Assembly (NCBI GenBank): GCA_016794595.1
Contig: JAEUJN010000043.1
Span: 124,001 to 188,000, forward strand
Origin: Kineosporiaceae bacterium
GTDB lineage: Bacteria; Actinomycetota; Actinomycetes; Actinomycetales; Kineosporiaceae
DNA: 64,000 bases
Direction: 5' to 3'
A program made the position numbers and the translations under genes. A model generated the notes under the pieces. It did no database searches. It saw only the letters and a program-made list of their open reading frames with translations, and had not been told where the DNA came from. Shown one piece after another: positions 50,108 to 58,810 of this stretch (its first letter is position 1; the number at the start of each line of letters is the position of its first letter).

Positions 50108-51602
50108 ACTGGGAGTGCCACCAGCGCAGCAGCTCGGCCTCGGCCTCCTCGCGGGTCAGCGGGCCGCGGTCCAGGCGTAGCTCCTTGAGGTGGTTCCAGG
50201 CCCGGCCGACGTCCCGGCCGGGAGGGATCCCGAGCAGCTGCATGATCGCGTTGCCGTCCAGATCGGGCCGGACGGCGTCCAGCTCCTCCTGCTCGCGCAA
50301 CCGGGCGATCCGCTCCTCCAGGTCGTCGTAGGCGGCGGCCAGGCGCAGCGCCTTGCGCTGGTTGCGGGTGGTGCAGTCGCTGCGGGTCAGCAGGTGCAGG
50401 CGCTCCAGCAACGGGCCGGCATCGGTGACGTAGCGGCGCACGGCGGCGTCCGTCCACTCCCCGTCCCCGTACCCGTGGAAGCGCAGGTGCAGTTCGATCA
50501 ACCGGACGACGGCCGCGGTGGTCTCCTTGTCGAACCGCAACGCCTGCATCCGCTTGCGCGCCATCTTCGCCCCGACCACCTCGTGATGGTGGAAGCTCAC
50601 CCCGCCGCCGGCCTCGAACCGGCGGGTGCGCGGCTTGCCGATGTCGTGCAGCAGGGCCGCGAGGCGCAACACCAAGTCGGGTTGGCCATTCCCGGGACCG
50701 GACGCCTCCAGCGCGATCGCCTGGTCGAGCACGGTGAGGCTGTGCTCGTAGACGTCCTTGTGCCGATGGTGCTCGTCGATCTCGAGCTTCAGGGCCGGCA
50801 GCTCGGGGAGCACGTGATCCAGGACGCCGGTCTCCACCAACACCTCGAGCCCGCGGCGCGGGGACGGTGCGAGCACCAACTTCTCCAGCTCCACCCGGCT
50901 GCGCTCGGCGGCCACGATGGTGATCCGTTCGGCCATCGCGGCCATCGCCGTCAGCAGTGGCTGGTCGACGTCCAGCCCGAGCTGGGCGCTGAAGCGCGCA
51001 GCCCGCAGCATCCGCAGCGGGTCGTCCCCGAAGGACTGCTCCGGGGTGCCCGGCGTGCGCAGCCAGCCCGCAGCCAGGTCCTCGAGGCCGTGGTGCGGGT
51101 CGACGAAGGTCAGCGACGGCAACTCGACCGCCATCGCGTTGACCGTGAAGTCGCGGCGGGACAGGTCCCCCTCGAGGGTCTCGCCGTAGGCGACCTCGGG
51201 TTTGCGACTGTCCGGGTCGTAGGACTCGCTGCGGTAGGTGGTGACCTCGACGATCACCTCACCGCGTCGGGCCCCGATGGTGCCGAACGCCTTGCCGATG
51301 TCCCAGCACGCCTCGCCCCAGCGGGTCAGGATCCGCTGCGTCGCCTCGGGCGGGGCATCGGTGGTGAAGTCCAGATCAGGCGAGGACGGGCGGCCGAGGG
51401 CGACGTCCCGCACCGGCCCGCCCACCAGCGCGAGCCGGTGGCCCGCGGCGGTGAACACCTCGCCCAGCTCCGAGACCTCGGGGGGCAGTGCGAGCAGCCC
51501 GGATGCCAGCCGGCGGCGTACCTCGGCCACGTCCTCGGTGACGCCCGAACGGGCAGGGCGGACGGGGGGCGCGGGCAGCGGCGGACGGGGGCGAGCGGAC
51601 AC
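50103..51602 (-). CDS. cca: CCA tRNA nucleotidyltransferase (poly-A polymerase family)
   Basis: It adds CCA to tRNA ends. The nucleotidyltransferase head shows LVGGPVRDVALGRPSSPDLDFTTDA with the DxD catalytic pair and RRDFTVNAMAVEL. The middle has DDPLRMLRAARFSAQLG, and an HD-type domain follows (LAALLHDIGKP and FHHHEVVGAKMARKRM). Two starts are reasonable: GTG 51602 (499 residues) and GTG 51530 (475 residues); the family is close to 480. It is divergent from the NUDIX gene, the same pair found in mycobacteria (pcnA and mutT4). Confidence 0.93.
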   Translation of the reverse strand: MSARPRPPLPAPPVRPARSGVTEDVAEVRRRLASGLLALPPEVSELGEVFTAAGHRLALVGGPVRDVALGRPSSPDLDFTTDAPPEATQRILTRWGEACWDIGKAFGTIGARRGEVIVEVTTYRSESYDPDSRKPEVAYGETLEGDLSRRDFTVNAMAVELPSLTFVDPHHGLEDLAAGWLRTPGTPEQSFGDDPLRMLRAARFSAQLGLDVDQPLLTAMAAMAERITIVAAERSRVELEKLVLAPSPRRGLEVLVETGVLDHVLPELPALKLEIDEHHRHKDVYEHSLTVLDQAIALEASGPGNGQPDLVLRLAALLHDIGKPRTRRFEAGGGVSFHHHEVVGAKMARKRMQALRFDKETTAAVVRLIELHLRFHGYGDGEWTDAAVRRYVTDAGPLLERLHLLTRSDCTTRNQRKALRLAAAYDDLEERIARLREQEELDAVRPDLDGNAIMQLLGIPPGRDVGRAWNHLKELRLDRGPLTREEAEAELLRWWHSQS

Positions 51603-51671
51603 GGAGTGCAAGCCTGCCAGAGCAGGGCCGAGGGCGGCGAACGGCCGAGGCAGCCGCGGTGGCCGACTCGT

Positions 51672-51677
51672 TACAGT
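51672..51677 (+). promoter_or_regulatory. -10 element (TACAGT) of a leaderless NUDIX transcript
   Basis: TACAGT is followed by six bases and ATG 51684. This locates the transcription start at the A of the start codon. Confidence 0.55.
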
Positions 51678-51683
51678 GACAAC

Positions 51684-52169
51684 ATGGTCCGTCCGCCGCG
51701 CTCTCCGCGCACGCCGCGGCGGAACCTCCCCACGGTGCAGGAGACCTCTGCCGGCGGTCTGGTGGTCGCGATCGGGGATCGCCCGATGCGGGCAGCGGTG
51801 ATCGCCCGGGTCAACCGCGCCGGCCGGGTCGAGTGGTGTCTGCCGAAGGGACACCTGGAGAGCGGCGAGACCGCCGAGCAGGCCGCCGTCCGGGAGATCG
51901 CCGAGGAGACCGGCATCACCGGTCGGGTGGTGACCTCCCTGGGGACGATCGACTACTGGTTCGCCGCCGAGGGACGCCGGGTGCACAAGCGCGTCCACCA
52001 CTACCTGCTCGAGGCCACCGGCGGCGTCCTCAGTCTCGAGGGGGACCCGGACCGTGAGGCGGTCGAGGTCGCCTGGGTGGCCCTGGACGACCTGGTGGGG
52101 CTGCTCGCGTTCCCCAACGAACGGCGGATCGCCCGCGAGGCGTCCGCGTACCTGGCGGACAGCGCGTGA
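51684..52169 (+). CDS. NUDIX hydrolase (MutT4-like)
   Basis: The 161-residue protein carries a complete Nudix box: GHLESGETAEQAAVREIAEE followed by TGI (about residues 55-77), with the G-x5-E-x7-RE-x2-EE-x-G spacing. It hydrolyses nucleoside diphosphate-linked compounds; the substrate is unknown. The N-terminus PRSPRTPRRNLPTVQETSAGG is typical of the actinobacterial group next to pcnA. It overlaps the DUF6049-MurJ gene (GTGA), so its message continues into the envelope block. Confidence 0.92.
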   Translation: MVRPPRSPRTPRRNLPTVQETSAGGLVVAIGDRPMRAAVIARVNRAGRVEWCLPKGHLESGETAEQAAVREIAEETGITGRVVTSLGTIDYWFAAEGRRVHKRVHHYLLEATGGVLSLEGDPDREAVEVAWVALDDLVGLLAFPNERRIAREASAYLADSA

Positions 52170-55100
52170 TCCCGCGGCCGCCCCGTGGCGCCGCCCGGAC
52201 GCGGCCACTGATCACTGCGATCCTCCTGGCCGCGGTCACCGTCCTGGCCGTGCTGCCGATCCTGATTGCCGGCCCGGCCGCCGGCGCCCCCGCTGCCGCC
52301 GCCACCACGATCCCGCGGGCCACGGCCGGTGCGGCACTGACCGTCGAACTGGACGACGCCAGCGCGGCGTCGATCTCCCCGGGTAGTACCTACGTGCTCA
52401 CCGGATCGATCCGCAACACCGGCACCACCCGGCTGCGCTCGATCACGGTCCGGCTCCGCGTGGACTGGCCGCGGCTGACCGGGGCCGAGATCGCCGCCTG
52501 GGCCGACCGCGCCGCCACCGACCGACTCGGCGCAGTGTGGGCCACTCAGACCCTGCCCGGCGAGCTCGCCGCGGGTGAGTCCAACTCGTTCGAGATCACC
52601 GGCCGGGCCGACGAGCTGGGCCTGCCGATCGCCGACGGGTTCGGGCCCCGCGGGCTCGCGGTCGAGGTGCTCGCCGATCCCGGGGACGGCGCGCGGCGCC
52701 TCGCCGTCCAGCGCAGTTTCGTGGTGTGGGACCCGGGCGAGGGCACGGTCGCGACCCGGATCAGCGTGCTGGCCCCGATCACCCCGCTGGCCGGGCAGGC
52801 GAGCACGGACGCCGGCGCGCCCACACCGGAGCTCACCCGGCAGTGGCTGCCGGGTGGCCGGCTGGCACGGATCATCGCCGCCACCGCCGACACCCCCGCT
52901 GCCTGGATCCTCGATCCCTCCCTGCTGACCGCGGCTCTGAGCGCCCAGGGTCTGAGCGTGACCCCGTCCGGTCAGGGCCCCGCCACCGACCCCACGGCCC
53001 CCGCCTCCGGCGCTGCCACGCCAACTCCCGTCCCGGGCTCCGGCACCAGTCCCTCAACGGGTGGCGCCAGCCCGACCGGGACGCCGGGCGCGGGCGCCGT
53101 CGACCCGGCCCAGTCCGCGGCCGCCCGGGCGTGGCTGGAGGCGATCGTGGGGCGATCGGCCGATCGTGACGTGTACGCGCTGCCCTGGGGCGATCCCGAC
53201 CTGTCGGCCCTGGCCCACGCCGACGCCGGCGCGGTGCTCCGGGCCGGCGTCGAGGAGGCCGCCTCGGTCACCCGAGCGGTCTGGGGGCGTCCGGTGGACG
53301 GCTCCCTGTTCTGGCCGGTGGACGGCACGGCGGACGCCGGGGTGGTGGCGTTGATCGCCCGGGCGCCGGCCACCGGTCCTGCGGGCACCCCGACTCGCGC
53401 CGACCTCGTGCTGTCCTCGGCCTCCCTGCCGGCCTCGACCACCCCGGACGCCGTGGCGAGCGGGCGGATCGAGGTGCCCGGCAGCGATGCCGGGACGACC
53501 GCGCTGATCAGCGATCCCCGGCTGGGCCCCGCCCTGGCCGCTGTGGCCGGCTCCGGGTCCGGGTCCAACTCCGGGTCCGGGTCCTTTCTGGCCTTCCAGC
53601 GGGTGCTGGCCCTGATCGCGGCCCACAGCGCGGGAGCGACGGCCCAGGATCCCCCCGGGGTGGTCGCGGACCTGCCGCGAGACTGGGACCCGGTGCATCC
53701 CGAGGCCTTCTCCCGCGCAGTGGCCGAGCTGGACCGGGTGCCGTGGATTCACGTGGAACATCTCAGCCAGGCACGGCAGGCTCGGGCCGAACCGGCACCC
53801 GCCACGCTGATCGGCGCCCGGGAACGGTACGAACTCCCCCGGGCTCACGTCCGGCAGGTGGCCCAGGCGTTCGGTGAGCTGGAGGCATTTCGGCCGGCGC
53901 TGCTGGCCCCCGAGGTCAGCTACCAGCCGGCGCGGCGGGCGGCGCTGTCACTGGTCGCCCGCGGGTGGCGCAGCCCACTGCTCAACCGCGACCAGCGGGA
54001 TCGGGCACTCACCGTGGCCCGGGCCCGGCTGATCGCCCAGCCGGCTCGGTACCGCCAGGGACTGTCGGTGATCACGGGCAGCACCGCCAACCTGGTCTCG
54101 ACCAGTGGTCAGCTGCCGGTCACCGTGACCAGCACGCTGGCGGAGCCGGTCTCGCTGCTGCTGGTGCTCGAGCCGGAGTCGCGCCGGTTGCGGGTGGGTG
54201 ATCCGGTGCCCATCTCGATCAGCGCCGCCACCGGCGGGACGGCCCGCGCGAGCGCGCTGGTGGACGTCACCGCGGTGGCCAACGGTGACGTGGACGTGAC
54301 CGCCGAACTGTTCGCCCCGGGCGGTACCCAGCCCTTGGTCGTGATCGACGAACCGATCCGGGTCCGGGTGCGCCACGACTGGGAGACGCGCACGCTCACC
54401 GGGGCGGCCATCGTCCTGGGGTTGCTGTTGCTGGTCGGGTTGCGGCGCAGTGTCCGCGCCGGACGCCGTGCCCGCATCCCGCTCGACCAGGTTCCCGACC
54501 CGGACGACGTCGCGCTGGTGGCGGCCGGCGAGCGACTGCCGACCCCTCCCCTGGGGCTGCACCGGCTGGCCCCCGTCGGCCCTGGCGACCCCGCCAGCCC
54601 TGGCGGCAGGCCCGGGGGCACCGGCGGGCCCGACGACAGCGGCGGGTCCGGGGGCGCGGGTGGGCCGGGCGGCAGCGGCGCGGCCGGCGCGTCAGGGATG
54701 GCCGGACCACACCCCTCACCGCAGGCCGGCGGCGAGCCGACGACCCCCGAACAGACCGCCACCCACTCGCTGATGCGCAGCAGCGCCGTGATGTCCGCCG
54801 GCACCGTGGTCTCGCGCGTCCTGGGCTGGGTACGGGCGAGCGTGCTCTCCGCAGCGATCGGCGGGGCGGCGTCCGGCAGTGTCTTCGCCACCGCGAACAC
54901 CCTGCCCAACAGCGTGTTCATCCTGATCGGCGGCGGGGCACTGAACGCCATCCTGGTCCCGCAGATCGTGCGCGCGGCCAAGCAGAGCGACGACGGCGGC
55001 ACCGAGTACATCGACCGGCTGCTGACCCTGGCCACCCTGATCCTGGGCGGGGCGACCATCGTGGCCACCGCCGCCGCGCCGTTGTTGATCCGGCTCTACA

Positions 55101-56374
55101 GCGATGGCTGGGATCAGCCCACTCTCGACCTCGGCACGGCCATGGCCGTCTGGTGCCTGCCCCAGATCTTCTTCTACGGCCTGTACACGCTCTACGGCCA
55201 GGTGCTCAACGCCCGCGGCAGCTTCGGGCCGTACATGTGGGCACCGGTGGTGAACAACATCGTCGCCATCGCGGGGCTGGTGGTCTTCATCGCCCTCGCC
55301 GGCTCCGGGGAACGCCCGGTCACCGGATGGAGCGCCGGGGACGTCGCCCTGCTGGCCGGGACGGCGACCCTGGGCGTGGTGGCCAACGCCCTGGTCCTGG
55401 TCCCCGTGATGCGCCGGTCCGGCTACGTCTGGCGGCCTCGGTGGGGCTGGCGCGGGATCGGCCTGCGCAATGCCGGCTCGATCGCGCTGTGGACCCTGGC
55501 CGGCGTCGCGCTGGCCCAGCTCGGGTTCCTGGTGATCTCCCGGGTGGTCAACGCCGCGGGCAGCGCCGCTCAGCGGGACGGGATCCCGGCCGGTCGAGCG
55601 GTGTTCGACTTCGGCTTCATGATCTTCATGATGCCCCACTCGCTGATCGCGGTCTCGCTGGTGACCGCCGTCTTCACCCGCCTGTCGGCCCGCGCCGCCG
55701 AGGGCGACCTGGCCGCCGTCCGGGACGATCTGTCGCTCGCCTGGCGAACGGTCTCGGTGGCCACGACGTTCGCCACCGCAGTGTTCCTCGCCCTCGGACC
55801 GCTGATCACGGCGGCCATGTTCCCCGGGACCAGCCGGGTGACGACCGATCAGTACGCCCTGGTGGCCACGGCCATGCTGATCGGGATCGTGCCCTACAGC
55901 GCCCAGTTCCTGTTCCAGCGGGTGAGCTTCGCCTTCGAGGACGCGCGCACCCCGTTCTGGATCGGGGCGCTCGGGACGGGTCTGTGGACGGCGGCGGCCC
56001 TGTGGGTGCCGACCTGGCTGGAGCCGCGCCTCGTACCGGCGGGCGTGGGGCTCGCGATGGCGATGAGCAATCTGGTGACCGCGTCGATCTGGGTGCCGGT
56101 GCTCCGCCGCCGCCTCGGGTCCCTCGACGGTCTCCGGGTGCTGTCGACACATCTCAAGGTGCTGCTGGCCGCCGGGGTGGCGACCGGCATGGGAATCCTG
56201 GTCCGCGAGGGCACCCAGGTGATCGTGGGACGCGACGGCGCGCTCGGCGTCCACGGCGTCCTGGTGGCCGCCGGAGCGGTGATGTCGATCACCTACTTGC
56301 TGGCGCTGAGGGTTCTGCGGGTCCGCGAACTGGACTCCCTGCTGCAGCCTCTGCTCGCTCGCTGGGGTCGCTGA
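52166..56374 (+). CDS. murJ: DUF6049-MurJ fusion: exported domain plus lipid II flippase
   Basis: One uninterrupted frame of 1402 codons. Residues 1 to about 740 have a signal-like helix (ITAILLAAVTVLAVLPILI) and a DUF6049-type secreted region with Pro/Thr/Gly linkers. A helix follows at about 743-762 (GAAIVLGLLLLVGLRRSV), then a Gly/Pro linker to about 865. The rest is MurJ: SLMRSSAVMSAGTVVSRVLGWVRA, later FIGGGALNA-like LIGGGALNAILVPQI and about 14 helices. In M. tuberculosis these are two genes (Rv3909 and Rv3910). Topology fits: the linker and the MurJ N-terminus are both cytoplasmic. An ATG at 54698 could allow a separate MurJ, but its ribosome site is poor. GTG 52166 overlaps the NUDIX stop. 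Confidence 0.85.
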   Translation: MIPRPPRGAARTRPLITAILLAAVTVLAVLPILIAGPAAGAPAAAATTIPRATAGAALTVELDDASAASISPGSTYVLTGSIRNTGTTRLRSITVRLRVDWPRLTGAEIAAWADRAATDRLGAVWATQTLPGELAAGESNSFEITGRADELGLPIADGFGPRGLAVEVLADPGDGARRLAVQRSFVVWDPGEGTVATRISVLAPITPLAGQASTDAGAPTPELTRQWLPGGRLARIIAATADTPAAWILDPSLLTAALSAQGLSVTPSGQGPATDPTAPASGAATPTPVPGSGTSPSTGGASPTGTPGAGAVDPAQSAAARAWLEAIVGRSADRDVYALPWGDPDLSALAHADAGAVLRAGVEEAASVTRAVWGRPVDGSLFWPVDGTADAGVVALIARAPATGPAGTPTRADLVLSSASLPASTTPDAVASGRIEVPGSDAGTTALISDPRLGPALAAVAGSGSGSNSGSGSFLAFQRVLALIAAHSAGATAQDPPGVVADLPRDWDPVHPEAFSRAVAELDRVPWIHVEHLSQARQARAEPAPATLIGARERYELPRAHVRQVAQAFGELEAFRPALLAPEVSYQPARRAALSLVARGWRSPLLNRDQRDRALTVARARLIAQPARYRQGLSVITGSTANLVSTSGQLPVTVTSTLAEPVSLLLVLEPESRRLRVGDPVPISISAATGGTARASALVDVTAVANGDVDVTAELFAPGGTQPLVVIDEPIRVRVRHDWETRTLTGAAIVLGLLLLVGLRRSVRAGRRARIPLDQVPDPDDVALVAAGERLPTPPLGLHRLAPVGPGDPASPGGRPGGTGGPDDSGGSGGAGGPGGSGAAGASGMAGPHPSPQAGGEPTTPEQTATHSLMRSSAVMSAGTVVSRVLGWVRASVLSAAIGGAASGSVFATANTLPNSVFILIGGGALNAILVPQIVRAAKQSDDGGTEYIDRLLTLATLILGGATIVATAAAPLLIRLYSDGWDQPTLDLGTAMAVWCLPQIFFYGLYTLYGQVLNARGSFGPYMWAPVVNNIVAIAGLVVFIALAGSGERPVTGWSAGDVALLAGTATLGVVANALVLVPVMRRSGYVWRPRWGWRGIGLRNAGSIALWTLAGVALAQLGFLVISRVVNAAGSAAQRDGIPAGRAVFDFGFMIFMMPHSLIAVSLVTAVFTRLSARAAEGDLAAVRDDLSLAWRTVSVATTFATAVFLALGPLITAAMFPGTSRVTTDQYALVATAMLIGIVPYSAQFLFQRVSFAFEDARTPFWIGALGTGLWTAAALWVPTWLEPRLVPAGVGLAMAMSNLVTASIWVPVLRRRLGSLDGLRVLSTHLKVLLAAGVATGMGILVREGTQVIVGRDGALGVHGVLVAAGAVMSITYLLALRVLRVRELDSLLQPLLARWGR
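53745..53760. promoter_or_regulatory. Near-match to parS inside the DUF6049 region
   Basis: GGATTCACGTGGAACA differs at two of 16 positions from TGTTTCACGTGGAACA at 63393-63408. It is inside coding DNA, as many parS sites are. It may be a weak ParB site or chance. Confidence 0.3.
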
Positions 56375-56554
56375 CGCCCCGGTCGCGCAGGTTTCGACGG
56401 CGCTGCGCTGGCCCAAGACCCGGTCGAGGTGCATACCATGGACCGCGACCGCAGGGTGGAGGCTTCTGTCCGCGCGTGTCGGTACGGGCAAGGTCGCAGG
56501 ACGGCGGGCGGGAAACGGGTGAGGCGTCCGGTGCGCCGGGGCGTCGGCTGACGA

Positions 56555-56593
56555 GTCGGCAGGACAGGTCGGCAGGTCGAGTCGACAGGACAG
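56555..56593 (+). repeat. 13-bp tandem repeat, three units, ahead of the pseudokinase gene
   Basis: GTCGGCAGGACAG, GTCGGCAGGTCGA and GTCGACAGGACAG stand head to tail, immediately before the GAGGG ribosome site. The 231-bp gap 56375-56605 also contains TACCAT (about 56435), a possible -10. I see no other gene in it. Confidence 0.85.
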
Positions 56594-56605
56594 TGAGGGA
56601 TCAGG

Positions 56606-58801
56606 CTGGACGGGGTAGGCAACGGCAGCGTCCTGGCGGGCCGCTACCGCTTGGAGCAGCAGCTCGGCGCGGGGGCTGACGGGTCGCTGTGGCGTGCCGT
56701 GGACGAGACGCTGCAGCGCCAGGTCTCCCTGCGCGTGGTCCGCGCGGGGCACCCCTTCGGCGCCGATGTGGTGGACGCCGCCCGCCGGGCAGCCCTGGTG
56801 GACGACGCCCGGCTGGCGCGGGTGCTGGACGTCGGCGAGTCCGACGGGATCACCTACATCGTCACCGAGTACGTCCAGGGTCGCCTGTTCGAGGACTACC
56901 TGCGCGAGGGACCCCTGCCGGCCGAGACCGTGCGCCGGATCATCGGTGAGATCGCCGAGGCGCTGGACCGCGCGGGCATGCGGGGGCTGCACCACCTACG
57001 GCTCAGCCCGGCCACCGTGTGCATCGTGCCGGATGGCTCGGTCAAGTTGCTCGGAACGGCGATCGAGGCCGCCGCTGCCGGGGCCGAGCCCGATCAGGCC
57101 GACGTCGCCAGCCGTCAGGACGCGGTCGGCCTGATCAGCCTGGTCTACGCCGGTCTCACCGGCCGCTGGCCGGGAGTGGCCGACGGCCCCCTCGGTCCGG
57201 CTCCCCGGGTGACCGGTCGCGCCGTCCCGCCGGGCGATCTGGCCGCCGGGGTTCCGGGTGATCTGAACACGTTGTGCGTGGTCACCCTCGGCCCCGGCGA
57301 CGACGGGCCCCGATCCCCGGGTGAGGTGGCCGAGCAACTGTCCCCCTGGGCGGCAGCCAGTCCGCTGACCGAGCCCCGGGGGATCGAGCTGAGTGCGCCC
57401 GAGCGTCCGCCGGCCCCGCGGGCGGAGCCTGTTCAGGACGCCGCACGCGCAGCCGGGCGAGCGGGTGAGGAACGCTCCGCGGTGGCCGTCGTGGTCGCCG
57501 GGGAGCCCGAGGGCGAGGTCCCCGGGTCGGCCAACGGCCAGGACCCTCGGGGGACCGCCGGGCGAGCGTCCGGCCCGGTGGCGAGCGAGGCCCCGGCGAG
57601 CGACCCGGCCCCCGAGGAGGCCGACGCGCAGGGGGACGCCGCCGCACCGGGCGAGCCGGCCGGCGTCACCGCCCGACCCGCGACGCCGGCGGCCGCCCCC
57701 GCCCCGCCCGCGACGCCCCCGGATGAGGTCGTGGCGCCGGACACCAACGCCATCCCGATCGCTGCGGTGGCCTCCGAGGTGATCACCCTGCCCTCGACCC
57801 CCACCGATCACCGCGAGCCGTTCCCGGTGCGTAACGCCGGGCTTCAGCCGCCACTCATGCAGGCACAGGCCTTCCCGGTGCCGGCTGACCGCCCCGGCTC
57901 CCATCGGCTCTCCGAGGCGGGGCACGCGTGGCCCACTCCCCCGACCGCCTCCCGCACCAGCGTCGCCACCGATCCTGAGACCCCGGTGCGGCCGATGAGC
58001 CGGCTGGGCGACGACATCCTGGGCAGCTCGGGCGTCCCCGGCGTCCGCCGGCTCGATCCCGCGCCGCCGCCGATGCTCGGCCAGTCGGCACGGCCCGGCC
58101 CGCCGTCCGGCTGGGGTTCCGGCCCGGACGACGATCGCCTGGGTCCGTTCATGCCGCCGGTGCCGATCGACCGGCCACCGCAGGGTCAGGCGCGGATGGT
58201 GCTCGGCCTGATCGCCGGCCTGGTCGTGCTCGGTCTGGTGTTCTCGCTGTTCGCCCTGCGCGGGGTGATGAGCGCGGATCCGCTGACCCCGCGGTCGAGC
58301 CGCACCCAGGCCTCCGGGGATCCGGTGGCCACCTCGGCGCCCGCCGCCGTCCCGCAGGTGACCGGCGGGCTGGTTGACATCGCCGGGGTCAAGGTCCTCG
58401 ATCCCCAGGGTGACAAGATCGAGAACGACGCCGCAGCGCCGCGCCTGATCGACGGGGACAGCGCCACCGAGTGGCGTTCGGAGCGCTACGACACGGCGAA
58501 GTTCGGCGGCCTGAGCAAGTCCGGCATCGGGTTCGTGGTCGATCTGGGTGAGGTGGCCACCGTGACCCAGGTCGTGGTGGAACACCGTGGCACCGGTGGC
58601 GTGATGGAGCTGCGCACCGCCACCGCCCCCAACCTGGATGCGTCGACGATGGTCAGCACGGTGCCGATGGAGGGCAACCGGCTCACGATGACCCTGCAGC
58701 AGCCGGTGACCACGCGATACCTCGTGCTGTGGTTCACCACACTCACCAAGCAGTCGACCGGGGAATTCCGGCTGCGTGTCTTCGAGGTGTCCGTCAGGTA
58801 G
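56606..58801 (+). CDS. Membrane pseudokinase with C-terminal F5/8C-like exported domain
   Basis: Residues about 8-260 follow the Ser/Thr kinase fold (GSVLAGRYRLEQQLGAGADG, then YIVTEYVQGRLFEDYL) but lack the VAIK lysine (QVSLRVVRA), the HRD aspartate (LHHLRLSPATV) and DFG (KLLGTA), so it is a pseudokinase. A long Pro/Ala linker leads to one membrane helix (about 531-552) and an exported C-terminal discoidin-like region. In mycobacteria this unit is the C-terminal part of MviN/MurJ, where it binds FhaA. No ATG, GTG or TTG lies in frame before TTG 56651, which would remove the first strand; CTG 56606 has GAGGG six bases upstream and is preferred. Confidence 0.8.
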   Translation: MDGVGNGSVLAGRYRLEQQLGAGADGSLWRAVDETLQRQVSLRVVRAGHPFGADVVDAARRAALVDDARLARVLDVGESDGITYIVTEYVQGRLFEDYLREGPLPAETVRRIIGEIAEALDRAGMRGLHHLRLSPATVCIVPDGSVKLLGTAIEAAAAGAEPDQADVASRQDAVGLISLVYAGLTGRWPGVADGPLGPAPRVTGRAVPPGDLAAGVPGDLNTLCVVTLGPGDDGPRSPGEVAEQLSPWAAASPLTEPRGIELSAPERPPAPRAEPVQDAARAAGRAGEERSAVAVVVAGEPEGEVPGSANGQDPRGTAGRASGPVASEAPASDPAPEEADAQGDAAAPGEPAGVTARPATPAAAPAPPATPPDEVVAPDTNAIPIAAVASEVITLPSTPTDHREPFPVRNAGLQPPLMQAQAFPVPADRPGSHRLSEAGHAWPTPPTASRTSVATDPETPVRPMSRLGDDILGSSGVPGVRRLDPAPPPMLGQSARPGPPSGWGSGPDDDRLGPFMPPVPIDRPPQGQARMVLGLIAGLVVLGLVFSLFALRGVMSADPLTPRSSRTQASGDPVATSAPAAVPQVTGGLVDIAGVKVLDPQGDKIENDAAAPRLIDGDSATEWRSERYDTAKFGGLSKSGIGFVVDLGEVATVTQVVVEHRGTGGVMELRTATAPNLDASTMVSTVPMEGNRLTMTLQQPVTTRYLVLWFTTLTKQSTGEFRLRVFEVSVR

Positions 58802-58804
58802 GTT
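58799..58804 (+). promoter_or_regulatory. -10 element (TAGGTT) of a leaderless sigM transcript
   Basis: TAGGTT overlaps the pseudokinase stop codon and is followed by six bases and GTG 58811. It is identical in sequence and spacing to the element at 14958-14963, so sigM can be transcribed apart from the upstream genes. Confidence 0.55.
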
Positions 58805-58810
58805 CCGTCC

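Noticed and set aside
54698-56374. Separate murJ gene starting at ATG 54698
   Set aside because: There is no well-spaced ribosome site and no stop codon between the DUF6049 part and MurJ; the linker composition is continuous. Kept only as an alternative.
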